Shown: one piece after another, positions 1 through 6,322 of the stretch
Layout: the number at the start of each line of letters is the position of its first letter
Position numbering within the stretch: the stretch's first letter is position 1
Source: JAWAAW01 sp038884575
GTDB taxonomy: Archaea > Nanobdellota > Nanobdellia > Woesearchaeales > ARS49
Length of the DNA stretch: 9,342 nucleotides
Assembly (NCBI GenBank): GCA_038884575.1
Contig: JAWABQ010000022.1
Span: 1 to 9,342 of the forward strand
Reading direction: 5' to 3'
Notes under the pieces: generated by a model
What the model was told of the DNA's origin: nothing
Databases searched by the model: none
Seen by the model: only the letters and a program-made list of their open reading frames with translations
Made by a program: the position numbers and the translations under genes

Positions 1-1
1 A

Positions 2-1897
2 ATCGCGTACAGGGCTGAAAAGGGATTTGACCATTTCAAGGTTTACCTGAGCATCGGAATCCAGAAAATGGTAAGGTCTGACCTTGCAAGCGCAGGAGTC
101 ATGTTCACTCTTGACACAGAAACAGGATTTCCGCACGTGTGCTTCATCACAAGCAGCTACGGGCTTGGCGAGAACGTCGTTCAGGGTGCAGTAAACCCTG
201 ACGAATTCTATGTCTTCAAGCCCACCCTTAAAGAGGGATTCAAGCCAATAATCCAAAGGGTGCTTGGGGAAAAGTCACTAAAAATGATTTACGCAACAGA
301 AGGAACAAGGCCGACAAAAAACATCCCTGCAACTCCTGATGAAAGGCGCAAATTCTCGCTCACTGACGACGAAGTCCTGCAGCTGGCAAAATGGGGCGTC
401 ATAATCGAGGACCATTACTCGCAGAAAAAGCGCAAATGGACCCCTATGGACATTGAGTGGGCAAAAGACGGCCAGTCAGGAAAATTGTTCATAGTCCAGG
501 CAAGGCCCGAAACAGTCCAGAGCCAGAAATCAAAAACAATACTTGAGGAATACGTGCTGAAGGAAAAAGGCAAAGTGCTTGCGGTCGGGAAGAGCATTGG
601 AAACAAGATAGGGCAGGGTGTTGCGCAGGTCATCAAGGACGTAAAGGAAATCAGCAGATTCAGGCCAGGAGACGTGCTTGTTACAGAAATGACAGACCCA
701 GACTGGGTGCCGATAATGAGGATGGCAAAGGCAATAGTGACAAACAAGGGGGGAAGGACATGCCACGCAGCAATTATTTCCCGCGAGCTAGGAATCCCCT
801 GCGTTGTCGGAACACTGGATGCCACTGAAAAAATCAAAAGCGGGCAGAAAATAACAGTAAGCTGCGCAGAAGGCGAGGAAGGAAAAGTCTACGAGGGGCT
901 CCTGAAATACGATGTGCAAAAGCTTGACCTGAAGCAAATGCCCAAAACAAGAACAAAGATAATGATGAATGTGGGCAACCCAGAAGAGGCATTTGAACTC
1001 AGCTTCATACCAAACCAAGGAGTTGGGCTGGCAAGGATGGAATTCATAATCAACGAATACATCAAAATACACCCGATGGCATTATTGAAGTTCAACACCC
1101 TGACTGATGAGGTAGTAAAGAAAAAAATTGAGGAATTAACCCACGGCTACAAAAACAAGCCATACTTCTTTGTTGACAAGCTCGCGCAGGGAATTGCAAT
1201 GATAACAGCAGCATTTTATCCAAATGACGTCATTGTCCGCCTGAGCGACTTCAAGACAAACGAGTACGCCAACCTGATTGGCGGGGCAGGCTTTGAGCCA
1301 AAAGAGGAAAACCCAATGATTGGATGGCGCGGGGCAAGCAGGTATTACAAGCCAGGATACAAGGACGCGTTCGCGCTCGAGTGCAAGGCAATAAAGAAAG
1401 TCAGGGACGAATTCGGGCTCAAAAACCTGAAAGTAATGGTGCCATTCTGCAGGACAGTTGAGGAAGGCAAAAAAGTCATTGCTGAAATGGAAAAAAACGG
1501 GCTCAAAAAAGGAAAAAACGAGCTGCAGGTTTATGTGATGTGCGAGATTCCGAGCAATGTTGTCCTGGCAGACGAGTTCTCAAAGGTATTTGACGGCTTC
1601 AGCATCGGCTCAAATGACCTGACACAGCTCACCCTGGGGCTTGACAGGGACAGCGCAATTGTCTCTGACCTGTTTGACGAAAGAAACGAGGCAGTAAAGC
1701 GCCTTGTTGAATATGTAATAAGGAACGCAAGAGCATACCACAGGAAGATAGGAATCTGCGGAGACGCCCCAAGCACTCACGCTGACTTTGCGCAATTCCT
1801 CGTGCAGTGCGGAATTGACAGCATTTCACTAAGCCCTGATGCGGTTGTCAAAACCACTTTGAAAATTGCAGAGATGGAAAAGAAGCTCAAAAGGTGA
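2..1897 (+). CDS. ppsA: Phosphoenolpyruvate synthase (pyruvate, water dikinase), 5'-truncated by window edge
   Basis: Converts pyruvate + ATP + water to phosphoenolpyruvate + AMP + phosphate in the cytoplasm, the entry to gluconeogenesis. The frame is open from base 2 and gives 631 residues. Full-length PpsA is about 790, so roughly 160 N-terminal residues (the first part of the ATP-binding domain) lie outside the window. Visible in order: the end of the ATP-grasp-like domain (KMVRSDLASAGVMFTLD near residue 22, then MDIEWAKDG and VQARPETV near 150-172); the swivelling phosphohistidine domain with GGRTCHAA, catalytic His about residue 255; and the TIM-barrel PEP/pyruvate domain with PMIGWRGASRYY, FSIGSNDLTQL and GICGDAPS (catalytic Cys about residue 586). 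All key motifs are intact. A T-rich stretch after the stop may end the transcript. The first ATG inside the window (68) lies within a conserved motif and is not the real start. Confidence 0.96.
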   Translation: MAYRAEKGFDHFKVYLSIGIQKMVRSDLASAGVMFTLDTETGFPHVCFITSSYGLGENVVQGAVNPDEFYVFKPTLKEGFKPIIQRVLGEKSLKMIYATEGTRPTKNIPATPDERRKFSLTDDEVLQLAKWGVIIEDHYSQKKRKWTPMDIEWAKDGQSGKLFIVQARPETVQSQKSKTILEEYVLKEKGKVLAVGKSIGNKIGQGVAQVIKDVKEISRFRPGDVLVTEMTDPDWVPIMRMAKAIVTNKGGRTCHAAIISRELGIPCVVGTLDATEKIKSGQKITVSCAEGEEGKVYEGLLKYDVQKLDLKQMPKTRTKIMMNVGNPEEAFELSFIPNQGVGLARMEFIINEYIKIHPMALLKFNTLTDEVVKKKIEELTHGYKNKPYFFVDKLAQGIAMITAAFYPNDVIVRLSDFKTNEYANLIGGAGFEPKEENPMIGWRGASRYYKPGYKDAFALECKAIKKVRDEFGLKNLKVMVPFCRTVEEGKKVIAEMEKNGLKKGKNELQVYVMCEIPSNVVLADEFSKVFDGFSIGSNDLTQLTLGLDRDSAIVSDLFDERNEAVKRLVEYVIRNARAYHRKIGICGDAPSTHADFAQFLVQCGIDSISLSPDAVVKTTLKIAEMEKKLKR

Positions 1898-1910
1898 AAG
1901 TTTTAAATAA
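1894..1910 (+). promoter_or_regulatory. BRE/TATA promoter of the cimA leader transcript
   Basis: A purine-rich BRE-like gtgaaag (1894-1900) is followed by TATA-like ttttaaataa (1901-1910). The box centre is about 27 nt upstream of 1933, so transcription should start at or next to the ATG of the Ile-rich ORF. The same spacing is seen at other promoters in this window. A second A/T-rich element at 1971-1980 (aataattatt) could be a competing TATA box with a start near 2002. Confidence 0.55.
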
Positions 1911-1918
1911 GCAAGCCT

Positions 1919-1932
1919 ATTTCCTTCTTTTT
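1919..1932 (+). terminator. Possible T-rich archaeal terminator for ppsA
   Basis: A pyrimidine-rich run (tatttccttcttttt) lies about 20-35 nt after the ppsA stop. Archaeal RNA polymerase commonly terminates at T-rich tracts without a hairpin. The run overlaps the region between the next TATA box and the leader ORF, so it could equally be an initiator-region feature. Confidence 0.3.
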
Positions 1933-1991
1933 ATGATTGCAGAACAAAAAATAACGGCAATAATCTCACAAATAATTATTCCTGCAATCAT
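1933..1991 (+). repeat. 10-bp perfect inverted repeat enclosing the leader ORF
   Basis: ATGATTGCAG at 1933-1942 is the exact reverse complement of CTGCAATCAT at 1982-1991. Further partial pairing exists outside the arms (uucuu-rich left flank with uauaaga on the right). In RNA this would form a long-loop stem that places the leader start codon in the base-paired arm. It could instead be a protein-binding operator. Confidence 0.5.
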
Positions 1992-2001
1992 TATAAGATA
2001 A
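1933..2001 (+). CDS. Isoleucine-rich 22-residue leader peptide candidate
   Basis: A complete ATG-to-TAA ORF of 22 codons, ten of them Ile (four ATT, four ATA, two ATC), with no Leu or Val. The core reads AIISQIIIPAIII. The ATG lies about 27 nt after a TATA-like box, so it would be the first codon of a leaderless mRNA. The stop lies directly against a GC-rich hairpin (2002-2025), and the next gene is citramalate synthase, which serves isoleucine synthesis. In bacteria, leader peptides rich in the end-product amino acid control such operons by ribosome stalling; a similar role here is an inference. The counter-argument is that an A/T-rich promoter region readily encodes Ile codons by chance. 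Confidence 0.45.
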   Translation: MIAEQKITAIISQIIIPAIIIR

Positions 2002-2025
2002 GGCGCCCCGCAATTCTGGGGTGCT
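2002..2025 (+). promoter_or_regulatory. GC-rich hairpin between leader stop and cimA, sequestering an SD-like GGGGTG
   Basis: GCGCCCC (2003-2009) pairs with GGGGTGC (2018-2024), with one G-U and an outer G-U at 2002/2025, across an 8-nt loop. No T-run follows (the downstream sequence is A-rich), so it is not a bacterial-type terminator. The 3' arm includes GGGGTG, which can pair with the archaeal anti-SD with one wobble, although it lies about 19 nt before the cimA ATG, further than usual. The hairpin starts right after the leader TAA, so a ribosome at the end of the leader would disturb it. Confidence 0.5.
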
Positions 2026-2042
2026 GATGGTAAAAAACTACA

Positions 2043-3557
2043 ATGAGCCATAAAAAAATTGAAATCATGGACACAACACTGAGGGACGGCGAGCAGATGA
2101 GCTCTGTAAGCTTCAAGCCCTCCGAGAAGCTGACAATAGCAGAGCAGCTGCTTGAAATCGGCGTGCCAAGAATCGAGGTTGCAAGCGCGCGGGTGTCAAA
2201 AGGTGAGGAAGAGGCAGTAAGGCAAATATGCGAAATGGCTGAAAGAAAGGGCAAGCTCAAAGCTGTTGAAGTCCTCGGATTCCTTGACGGCAATTGTTCA
2301 GTGGACTGGGTTTACAACTGCGGATGCCGAGTCATTAACCTTCTTGCAAAAGGCTCGCTCAGGCACCTGGAAACACAGCTCAAGCAGACACCAGAGGAAC
2401 ATGCAGGCCTCATAAGAAAAACCGCGGAATATGCAAAAGACAAAGGCATAAACATTAACGTGTACCTTGAGGACTGGTCAAACGGAATGAGAGAATCAAT
2501 TGAATACGTCTTGGAAATGCTTGAAAAACTGGAAGAAATGCCTGTTTCAAGAGTTATGCTTCCCGATACGCTTGGAATCCTCAACCCCCTTAACACCCGC
2601 AATTACGTCAAGCGCATAAAAAGAATGCATTCAAAAATGCACATGGACTTTCACGCGCACAATGATTATGGCATGGCAACAGGAAATTCAATGGCGGCAC
2701 TAAATGCAGGAATCAACGGCCTCCATGCCACCATGAACAACCTCGGAGAACGGGCCGGAAATGCGCCACTTGATGAACTGGTTGCAGCCATGAAAGACCA
2801 CCTCGGCATTGACTCAGGAATAAAAGAAGAAGGGCTTTATGGGCTAAGCAAGCTCATTGAAAGTATCAGCGGAGTGCACGTTTCACCCACAAAACCAGTA
2901 ACAGGCGACAATGTGTTCACGCAAACAGCAGGAATACACGCAGACGGCGACAAAAAAGGCAACCTATACCAAAACAAACTCGCACCAGAAAGGTTTGGAA
3001 GGAAAAGAAATTATGCATTAGGCAAACTTATGGGCAGGGACTCGCTGCAGTTAAACCTCGGAAGGCTTGGAATAACCCTCACGCCTGAGCAGGAAGGCAA
3101 GGTGTACGAAGAGCTCAAGCGCCTTGGGGACATGAAGCGCACAATAGCAGACACTGAAGAACTAAGACTAATAATTGCAGACGTGATTGGCGATTTAACA
3201 CACCAGAAATACAGGATAGGCAATTATGAAGTACGCTCTGTCAAGGGAAAACCCTCAACAGGCACAATTGAAATCATAAACGGGCAAAAAACATACACTG
3301 CAAGCGGAACAGGCGACGGGGGGTATGACGCGTGCATGAACGCCCTCAAAAACATCTTTCCTGAACTCCCAGAACTCATTGATTACAAAGTAAGAATCCC
3401 AAAAGGAGGAACAGACGCCCTTGTGGAAACCACAATCACGTGGAAAAACAGCGAGAAAGAATTCAGAACAAAAGGCGTGCACTCAGACCAGGTCGCGGCA
3501 GCACTTTATGCAACAGAAAGGATGCTCAACATAGCGCAGCCAAAGCCTAAGGAGTGA
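2043..3557 (+). CDS. cimA: (R)-citramalate synthase, LeuA/HMGL family
   Basis: Condenses acetyl-CoA with pyruvate to (R)-citramalate, the first step of the threonine-independent route to 2-oxobutyrate and isoleucine. The protein has 504 residues. An HMGL-like TIM barrel carries DTTLRDGEQ (10-18), LPDTLG (173-178), the metal-binding HAHND (204-208), GERAGN (235-240) and the QTAGIHADGDKKGNLY segment (294-309). A C-terminal LeuA-type regulatory domain spans about 380-500 (GDGGYDACMNAL, VRIPKGGTDALVET, GVHSDQVAAALYATERML). Long stretches match the Leptospira-type CimA (ASARVSKGE, INVYLEDWSNG). Residues aligning with its pyruvate-pocket Leu81, Leu104, Tyr144 and Thr179 are kept (Leu78, Leu101, Tyr141, Thr176), favouring pyruvate over 2-oxoisovalerate. 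An in-frame stop at 2031 makes 2043 the first possible ATG. The C-terminal domain of this family usually senses Ile or Leu. Its 3' end overlaps the convergent methyltransferase gene by 11 bp. 2-Isopropylmalate synthase is the alternative. Confidence 0.9.
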   Translation: MSHKKIEIMDTTLRDGEQMSSVSFKPSEKLTIAEQLLEIGVPRIEVASARVSKGEEEAVRQICEMAERKGKLKAVEVLGFLDGNCSVDWVYNCGCRVINLLAKGSLRHLETQLKQTPEEHAGLIRKTAEYAKDKGININVYLEDWSNGMRESIEYVLEMLEKLEEMPVSRVMLPDTLGILNPLNTRNYVKRIKRMHSKMHMDFHAHNDYGMATGNSMAALNAGINGLHATMNNLGERAGNAPLDELVAAMKDHLGIDSGIKEEGLYGLSKLIESISGVHVSPTKPVTGDNVFTQTAGIHADGDKKGNLYQNKLAPERFGRKRNYALGKLMGRDSLQLNLGRLGITLTPEQEGKVYEELKRLGDMKRTIADTEELRLIIADVIGDLTHQKYRIGNYEVRSVKGKPSTGTIEIINGQKTYTASGTGDGGYDACMNALKNIFPELPELIDYKVRIPKGGTDALVETTITWKNSEKEFRTKGVHSDQVAAALYATERMLNIAQPKPKE

Positions 3558-4494
3558 CGACAACAATATTCTTCCTGAGGTTCCTGTTTATTTCCCACGA
3601 AAACTCATTGAGAACATTCAGCCCTGCCTTCCTGATTAACGGCTTGTGATTGATTGTGCTCGGAAAGCCAAGCACTGCCCTGCCTTCAAGAACTTTTTTT
3701 AGCCTTGCGAGAAACTTCACATAAAGCTCTTCCAGCCCTTTTGGCGGCGTGTTCCTGCCGTAAGGAAGGTCTGCAACAACATATTTTGCCTTGCTTATTG
3801 TTAATGCGTTCTTTTTTTGCAGTTTGAAGCGCTTAATTCCATAGCCGATAAGGTTTTTGGCTGCCTTTTCAAGCAGTTCTTGATTGATGTCATAGCCGAC
3901 CGGCGTCAATCCCATCAAGCAGGCTTCAATCAAAATTCCCCCTGCACCGCAGAACGGGTCAACAAGCACACCTTTTTGTATTCCTGTGAGGTTTATCATT
4001 GCCCTTGCCAATTGCGGGTGAGTGCCGGTCGGGTGAGGGGCAGGCCACTTGTGCACTTTCCTGCCTTCAAAATCCTCATTGTTCTGCCACAAGAGCTTTC
4101 CCGCAATAACATTATCGCCGACCAAAAAGAAATGAAACCAGGATTTTGGGTTTTTCATCTCTGCCTTTGGGTTTTTGATGCAGTTGGCAACTTTTTGCGC
4201 TATTTCGCGCTCTTTTTCAGGCGTTGAGTGGTGCACGGTTACCTTGAAGCTCTTTTTGTAATGCTTTTGCCAGCTGAATTTTTGTATTTTGCCAGCAAGC
4301 TGGCTTGTTTTGCAGCTGAAAAGCAGCTCAAAAGCAGCATGGCTCAGCCCAAGCCTTTGAAATGCGGCGCTTTTGGCGTCTGCAATAAGGATTTCATTGC
4401 CATAAAGCGCAATTTTCTTTCCTTTTACAACTTCCAGCGCCTCTGCTGCTGCAATATCTGCGTGCCGCTTGTATAACTGGAAGAAAACCTTCAT
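3547..4494 (-). CDS. tRNA (guanine-10-N2) methyltransferase, THUMP + MTase (Trm-G10 / Trm11 type)
   Basis: SAM-dependent methylation of the exocyclic N2 of G10 in tRNA (m2G10/m2,2G10). The protein has 315 residues. An N-terminal THUMP-like region spans about residues 45-140. HKWPAPHPTGTHPQLARAM (148-166) is a segment typical of this family. The Rossmann MTase follows, with the SAM-binding motif DPFCGAGG (179-186), the acidic end of strand 2 at YD (201-202) and the catalytic DLPYG (242-246, the D/N-P-P-Y variant of N2-guanine MTases). The start at 4494 is fixed by a 4-bp ATGA overlap with the stop of the upstream membrane-protein gene; a longer frame reaches 4614 but would overlap that gene heavily. 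Co-transcribed and probably translationally coupled with that gene. The 3' end overlaps cimA on the other strand. Confidence 0.9.
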   Translation of the reverse strand: MKVFFQLYKRHADIAAAEALEVVKGKKIALYGNEILIADAKSAAFQRLGLSHAAFELLFSCKTSQLAGKIQKFSWQKHYKKSFKVTVHHSTPEKEREIAQKVANCIKNPKAEMKNPKSWFHFFLVGDNVIAGKLLWQNNEDFEGRKVHKWPAPHPTGTHPQLARAMINLTGIQKGVLVDPFCGAGGILIEACLMGLTPVGYDINQELLEKAAKNLIGYGIKRFKLQKKNALTISKAKYVVADLPYGRNTPPKGLEELYVKFLARLKKVLEGRAVLGFPSTINHKPLIRKAGLNVLNEFSWEINRNLRKNIVVVTP

Positions 4495-5102
4495 TTCTTC
4501 TTGAGCTTTTGCTGCTGCAATAACTTCCTTGCCCACTTGTTGACTATGAAAATCACCACAAAAAACGTGATAAGCATAAGCACAAACCCTATCTTTGTCC
4601 TTGCATAGTCCCAATAGCTTACCGTAGCTGCAAATGCAGTCACGACAGTGCCGATGAATACCCCCATAAGCACTGCATCAGCAAGCGGAAGCAGTATTGC
4701 AAGAATCAGGATAACAAGATTAAAGCCAGTAATTGCGGCATACTTCCACCCGTTATACACATTGCGCTCCTCATTCCACGCCTTTTCTGCTGCACGCTGT
4801 TCTGCAAGACACTGGTCAATCCTTGTCTGTTCCTCTGCCTGCAATTGCTTTTTTGCTGCAAGGCACGCATTGACATTCTGCTCACGCGCATTTTCCTGCT
4901 CAGGAGTCAGGCCTGGAAATGCAGGATACTGGCTGTAGCATTCCTCTGCAACACTATACCTTGGATAACACTCCTTAACAGGCTGGAAATAGCTCTCAGA
5001 GCCCGTGAATTTCGGGAAAAAAACATTTGCCCCAAGGAAGACCATCGGGACATAGAGCAGTGCGATAACCAACACGTACAAGAGTTTCAGCCAGTTTGCC
5101 AT
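4491..5102 (-). CDS. Conserved-type membrane protein, four TM segments, cysteine-bearing extracytoplasmic loop
   Basis: Function unknown. The protein has 203 residues. TM1 spans about 5-25. A hydrophilic loop of about 95 residues follows with four Cys (45, 55, 80, 98), which could form two disulfides. Its second half (about 66-115) is Gln/Glu/Ala-rich and probably helical or coiled-coil. Three closely spaced TM segments follow (about 121-140, 143-164, 170-188), then a Lys/Gln-rich basic tail (LLQQQKLKKK). The basic tail suggests a cytoplasmic C-terminus, which puts the Cys loop outside. The ATG at 5102 lies about 28 nt from a TATA box (5127-5133), consistent with a leaderless mRNA. It is the first gene of an operon with the tRNA G10 methyltransferase (ATGA overlap). 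I see no functional link between the two products and no recognised family. Confidence 0.85.
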   Translation of the reverse strand: MANWLKLLYVLVIALLYVPMVFLGANVFFPKFTGSESYFQPVKECYPRYSVAEECYSQYPAFPGLTPEQENAREQNVNACLAAKKQLQAEEQTRIDQCLAEQRAAEKAWNEERNVYNGWKYAAITGFNLVILILAILLPLADAVLMGVFIGTVVTAFAATVSYWDYARTKIGFVLMLITFFVVIFIVNKWARKLLQQQKLKKK

Positions 5103-5124
5103 AGGTTGTTGGTTAAGAGCAAGG

Positions 5125-5135
5125 GGTTATAAACT
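5125..5135 (-). promoter_or_regulatory. TATA promoter of the membrane protein-tRNA methyltransferase operon
   Basis: On the minus strand the sequence reads agtttataacc, with the TATA core at 5133-5127. Its centre is about 28 nt upstream of the ATG at 5102, predicting leaderless transcription. It lies in the 32-bp gap after the stop of the preceding gene. Confidence 0.6.
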
Positions 5136-5911
5136 TAACTGTTCTGGGAGATATTTTTGTAACGGTCATCAAGCGCCAGAAGCACGTTGTTAAAGCTCTT
5201 TTCAGGGGTTGGCTGAACTTCTGCCCTGTTTATGAGAAGAATGGGTTTTTCTGCCATGAAAGCCATCCCAAGCCCGAACCTGTCATCACGCTCAGTGCCG
5301 GTCCAAAAAACATGGACTTCCTTTGCCCTCCTGATTGCATCCCTTCGCTCAGTGTAAATATCAAGCAAGGTAACATCAGGCTTTTGGGCGCCAAATTCAG
5401 GGCAGTAAGCATGCATTTCTGCGGCATAATCATCCAGACGCCCAAACTCACTCAGATTGACATCATTCGGGCAGACCATGCAGATGCTGCCGTCATTTTC
5501 AAGGCTTGAATCTGCGCGCATTGCGCTTGAATACATCCCTTCATAATCAAGAAGGAAGTTTTCAAAACTCGCGCTGGCTGTCTTGACAACAGCATCCTTG
5601 TTTATTATGCCAAAAGGCTTTTCAGCCATGAAAGCCATTCCAACATCAAACTTGCTTTCCTCGCTTGCGGGATTATAAAAAATCCTGACTTCCCTTGATT
5701 TTTTCATCCCTGTCCTGTTTTGCGTGCATATTGCCAGCCCAACAGTGTCAGCCTGATGCGTATTATCAGGCGGATAATACACTTGGTAGCCTTCCTGCCT
5801 AAGCCCATCGACATACTGCCGTAAATAGATTGACTCTTCCTGTGCAACAGACCCGGGGCAGATTATGAAAACAGCCCTTGTCCGCTGTTCCAGATTTTTT
5901 GAGTCCCCCAC
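5135..5911 (-). CDS. Tandemly duplicated nucleoside 2-deoxyribosyltransferase-like protein
   Basis: The precise activity is unknown. The protein has 258 residues in two homologous halves. Repeat 1 is about 12-122 (AVFIICPG ... FDVGMAFMAEKP ... IINKDAV ... SFENFLL). Repeat 2 is about 141-245 (SICMVCPN ... FGLGMAFMAEKP ... LINRAEV ... SFNNVLL). Each half looks like a Rossmann-type nucleoside 2-deoxyribosyltransferase/TIR-like fold: a first strand ending in Cys-Pro, 'Y-x-P' near strand 2, a helix of charged residues before a strand (SREVRIFYNP / AKEVHVFWTG), then the GMAF-AEKP strand-turn. Where NDT enzymes carry the nucleophilic Glu (E-x-G), repeat 1 has Asp (FDVG) and repeat 2 has Gly (FGLG), so classic chemistry is doubtful. 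Start chosen as GTG 5911, about 27 nt after TTTTTTATT; TTG 5935 (8 more residues) is an alternative. Divergent from the winged-helix gene. Confidence 0.75.
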   Translation of the reverse strand: MGDSKNLEQRTRAVFIICPGSVAQEESIYLRQYVDGLRQEGYQVYYPPDNTHQADTVGLAICTQNRTGMKKSREVRIFYNPASEESKFDVGMAFMAEKPFGIINKDAVVKTASASFENFLLDYEGMYSSAMRADSSLENDGSICMVCPNDVNLSEFGRLDDYAAEMHAYCPEFGAQKPDVTLLDIYTERRDAIRRAKEVHVFWTGTERDDRFGLGMAFMAEKPILLINRAEVQPTPEKSFNNVLLALDDRYKNISQNS

Positions 5912-5932
5912 AGAAAAAGATACAAGGCAGGT

Positions 5933-5977
5933 CAATAAAAAACTTCGGGATTTTGCAATATGGAAAAATATTAAAAG
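5933..5977. promoter_or_regulatory. Divergent promoter region between the duplicated NDT-like gene and the winged-helix gene
   Basis: The near-symmetric A/T block aaatattaaa (5966-5975) is centred about 28 nt upstream of the plus-strand ATG at 5999, giving a leaderless start. On the minus strand the same block (TTTAATATTT) would start transcription near 5943. A second minus-strand box, TTTTTTATTG (5942-5933), is centred 27 nt before the GTG at 5911. AATAT and ATATT also form a small inverted repeat around 5958-5972. Confidence 0.5.
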
Positions 5978-5998
5978 CCAGAAGCAAACAAAGACAAT

Positions 5999-6322
5999 AT
6001 GCCACGCGGAAGACCAATCAAGTCAGAAATCAGGCAGGGAATGGTGGAAATACTTGCAGTCAAGGGCTCTGCATACGGGTATGAGCTCGCAAAGATTTAC
6101 AACGAGATTTTCCCTCAATGCACAAGGGAAAACATTTACTATCACCTGAGAAAAGGCGTTGCTATTGGCGAGTTTGTAATGAAAGAAATAAAAGAGGAGC
6201 ACGGAGAGTACTCATGGGGCAGTGTTGTTGAAAAAAAATATTATGCCCTTGGACCAAATGCAAAACCACAGGGAAATGAAAGGGTCAGGAAATTCTTTGA
6301 AGGAAAGAAGCAAATCATGTGA
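5999..6322 (+). CDS. Winged-helix DNA-binding protein (PadR/ArsR-like archaeal regulator)
   Basis: Probable small transcriptional regulator of 107 residues. A basic N-terminus (PRGRPIKSEIRQ) is followed by a helical region (MVEILAVKGSAYGYELAKIYNEIF, about 15-38). The likely recognition helix comes next (CTRENIYYHLRKGVAIGEF, about 41-59), then a wing-like part with MKEIKEEHGEYSWGSVVEKKYYALG (61-85). The 'GYELAKIY ... IYYHLRKG' arrangement is typical of PadR/winged-helix proteins, and archaeal homologues of this length with the SWG..-EK-YYALGP segment are familiar. The ATG at 5999 sits 28 nt after a TATA-like box (leaderless). It is divergent from the duplicated NDT-like gene and shares its promoter region, so that gene and its own promoter are the obvious target candidates (inference). 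The 3' end overlaps the convergent small gene by 8 bp. Confidence 0.85.
   Translation: MPRGRPIKSEIRQGMVEILAVKGSAYGYELAKIYNEIFPQCTRENIYYHLRKGVAIGEFVMKEIKEEHGEYSWGSVVEKKYYALGPNAKPQGNERVRKFFEGKKQIM

Noticed and set aside
2027..2053. Eight-codon ATG ORF overlapping the cimA start, only 3 nt after GGGGTG
   Set aside because: Too short to judge and overlapping cimA out of frame. It might add translational coupling, but nothing besides SD proximity supports it.
3817..4476. Two plus-strand open frames opposite the tRNA methyltransferase
   Set aside because: Antisense shadows of a gene with clear THUMP/MTase motifs; compositionally odd, no family resemblance.
4495..4614. N-terminal extension of the tRNA methyltransferase frame
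   Set aside because: It would overlap the membrane-protein gene by over 100 bp, whereas the ATG at 4494 gives a standard ATGA junction.
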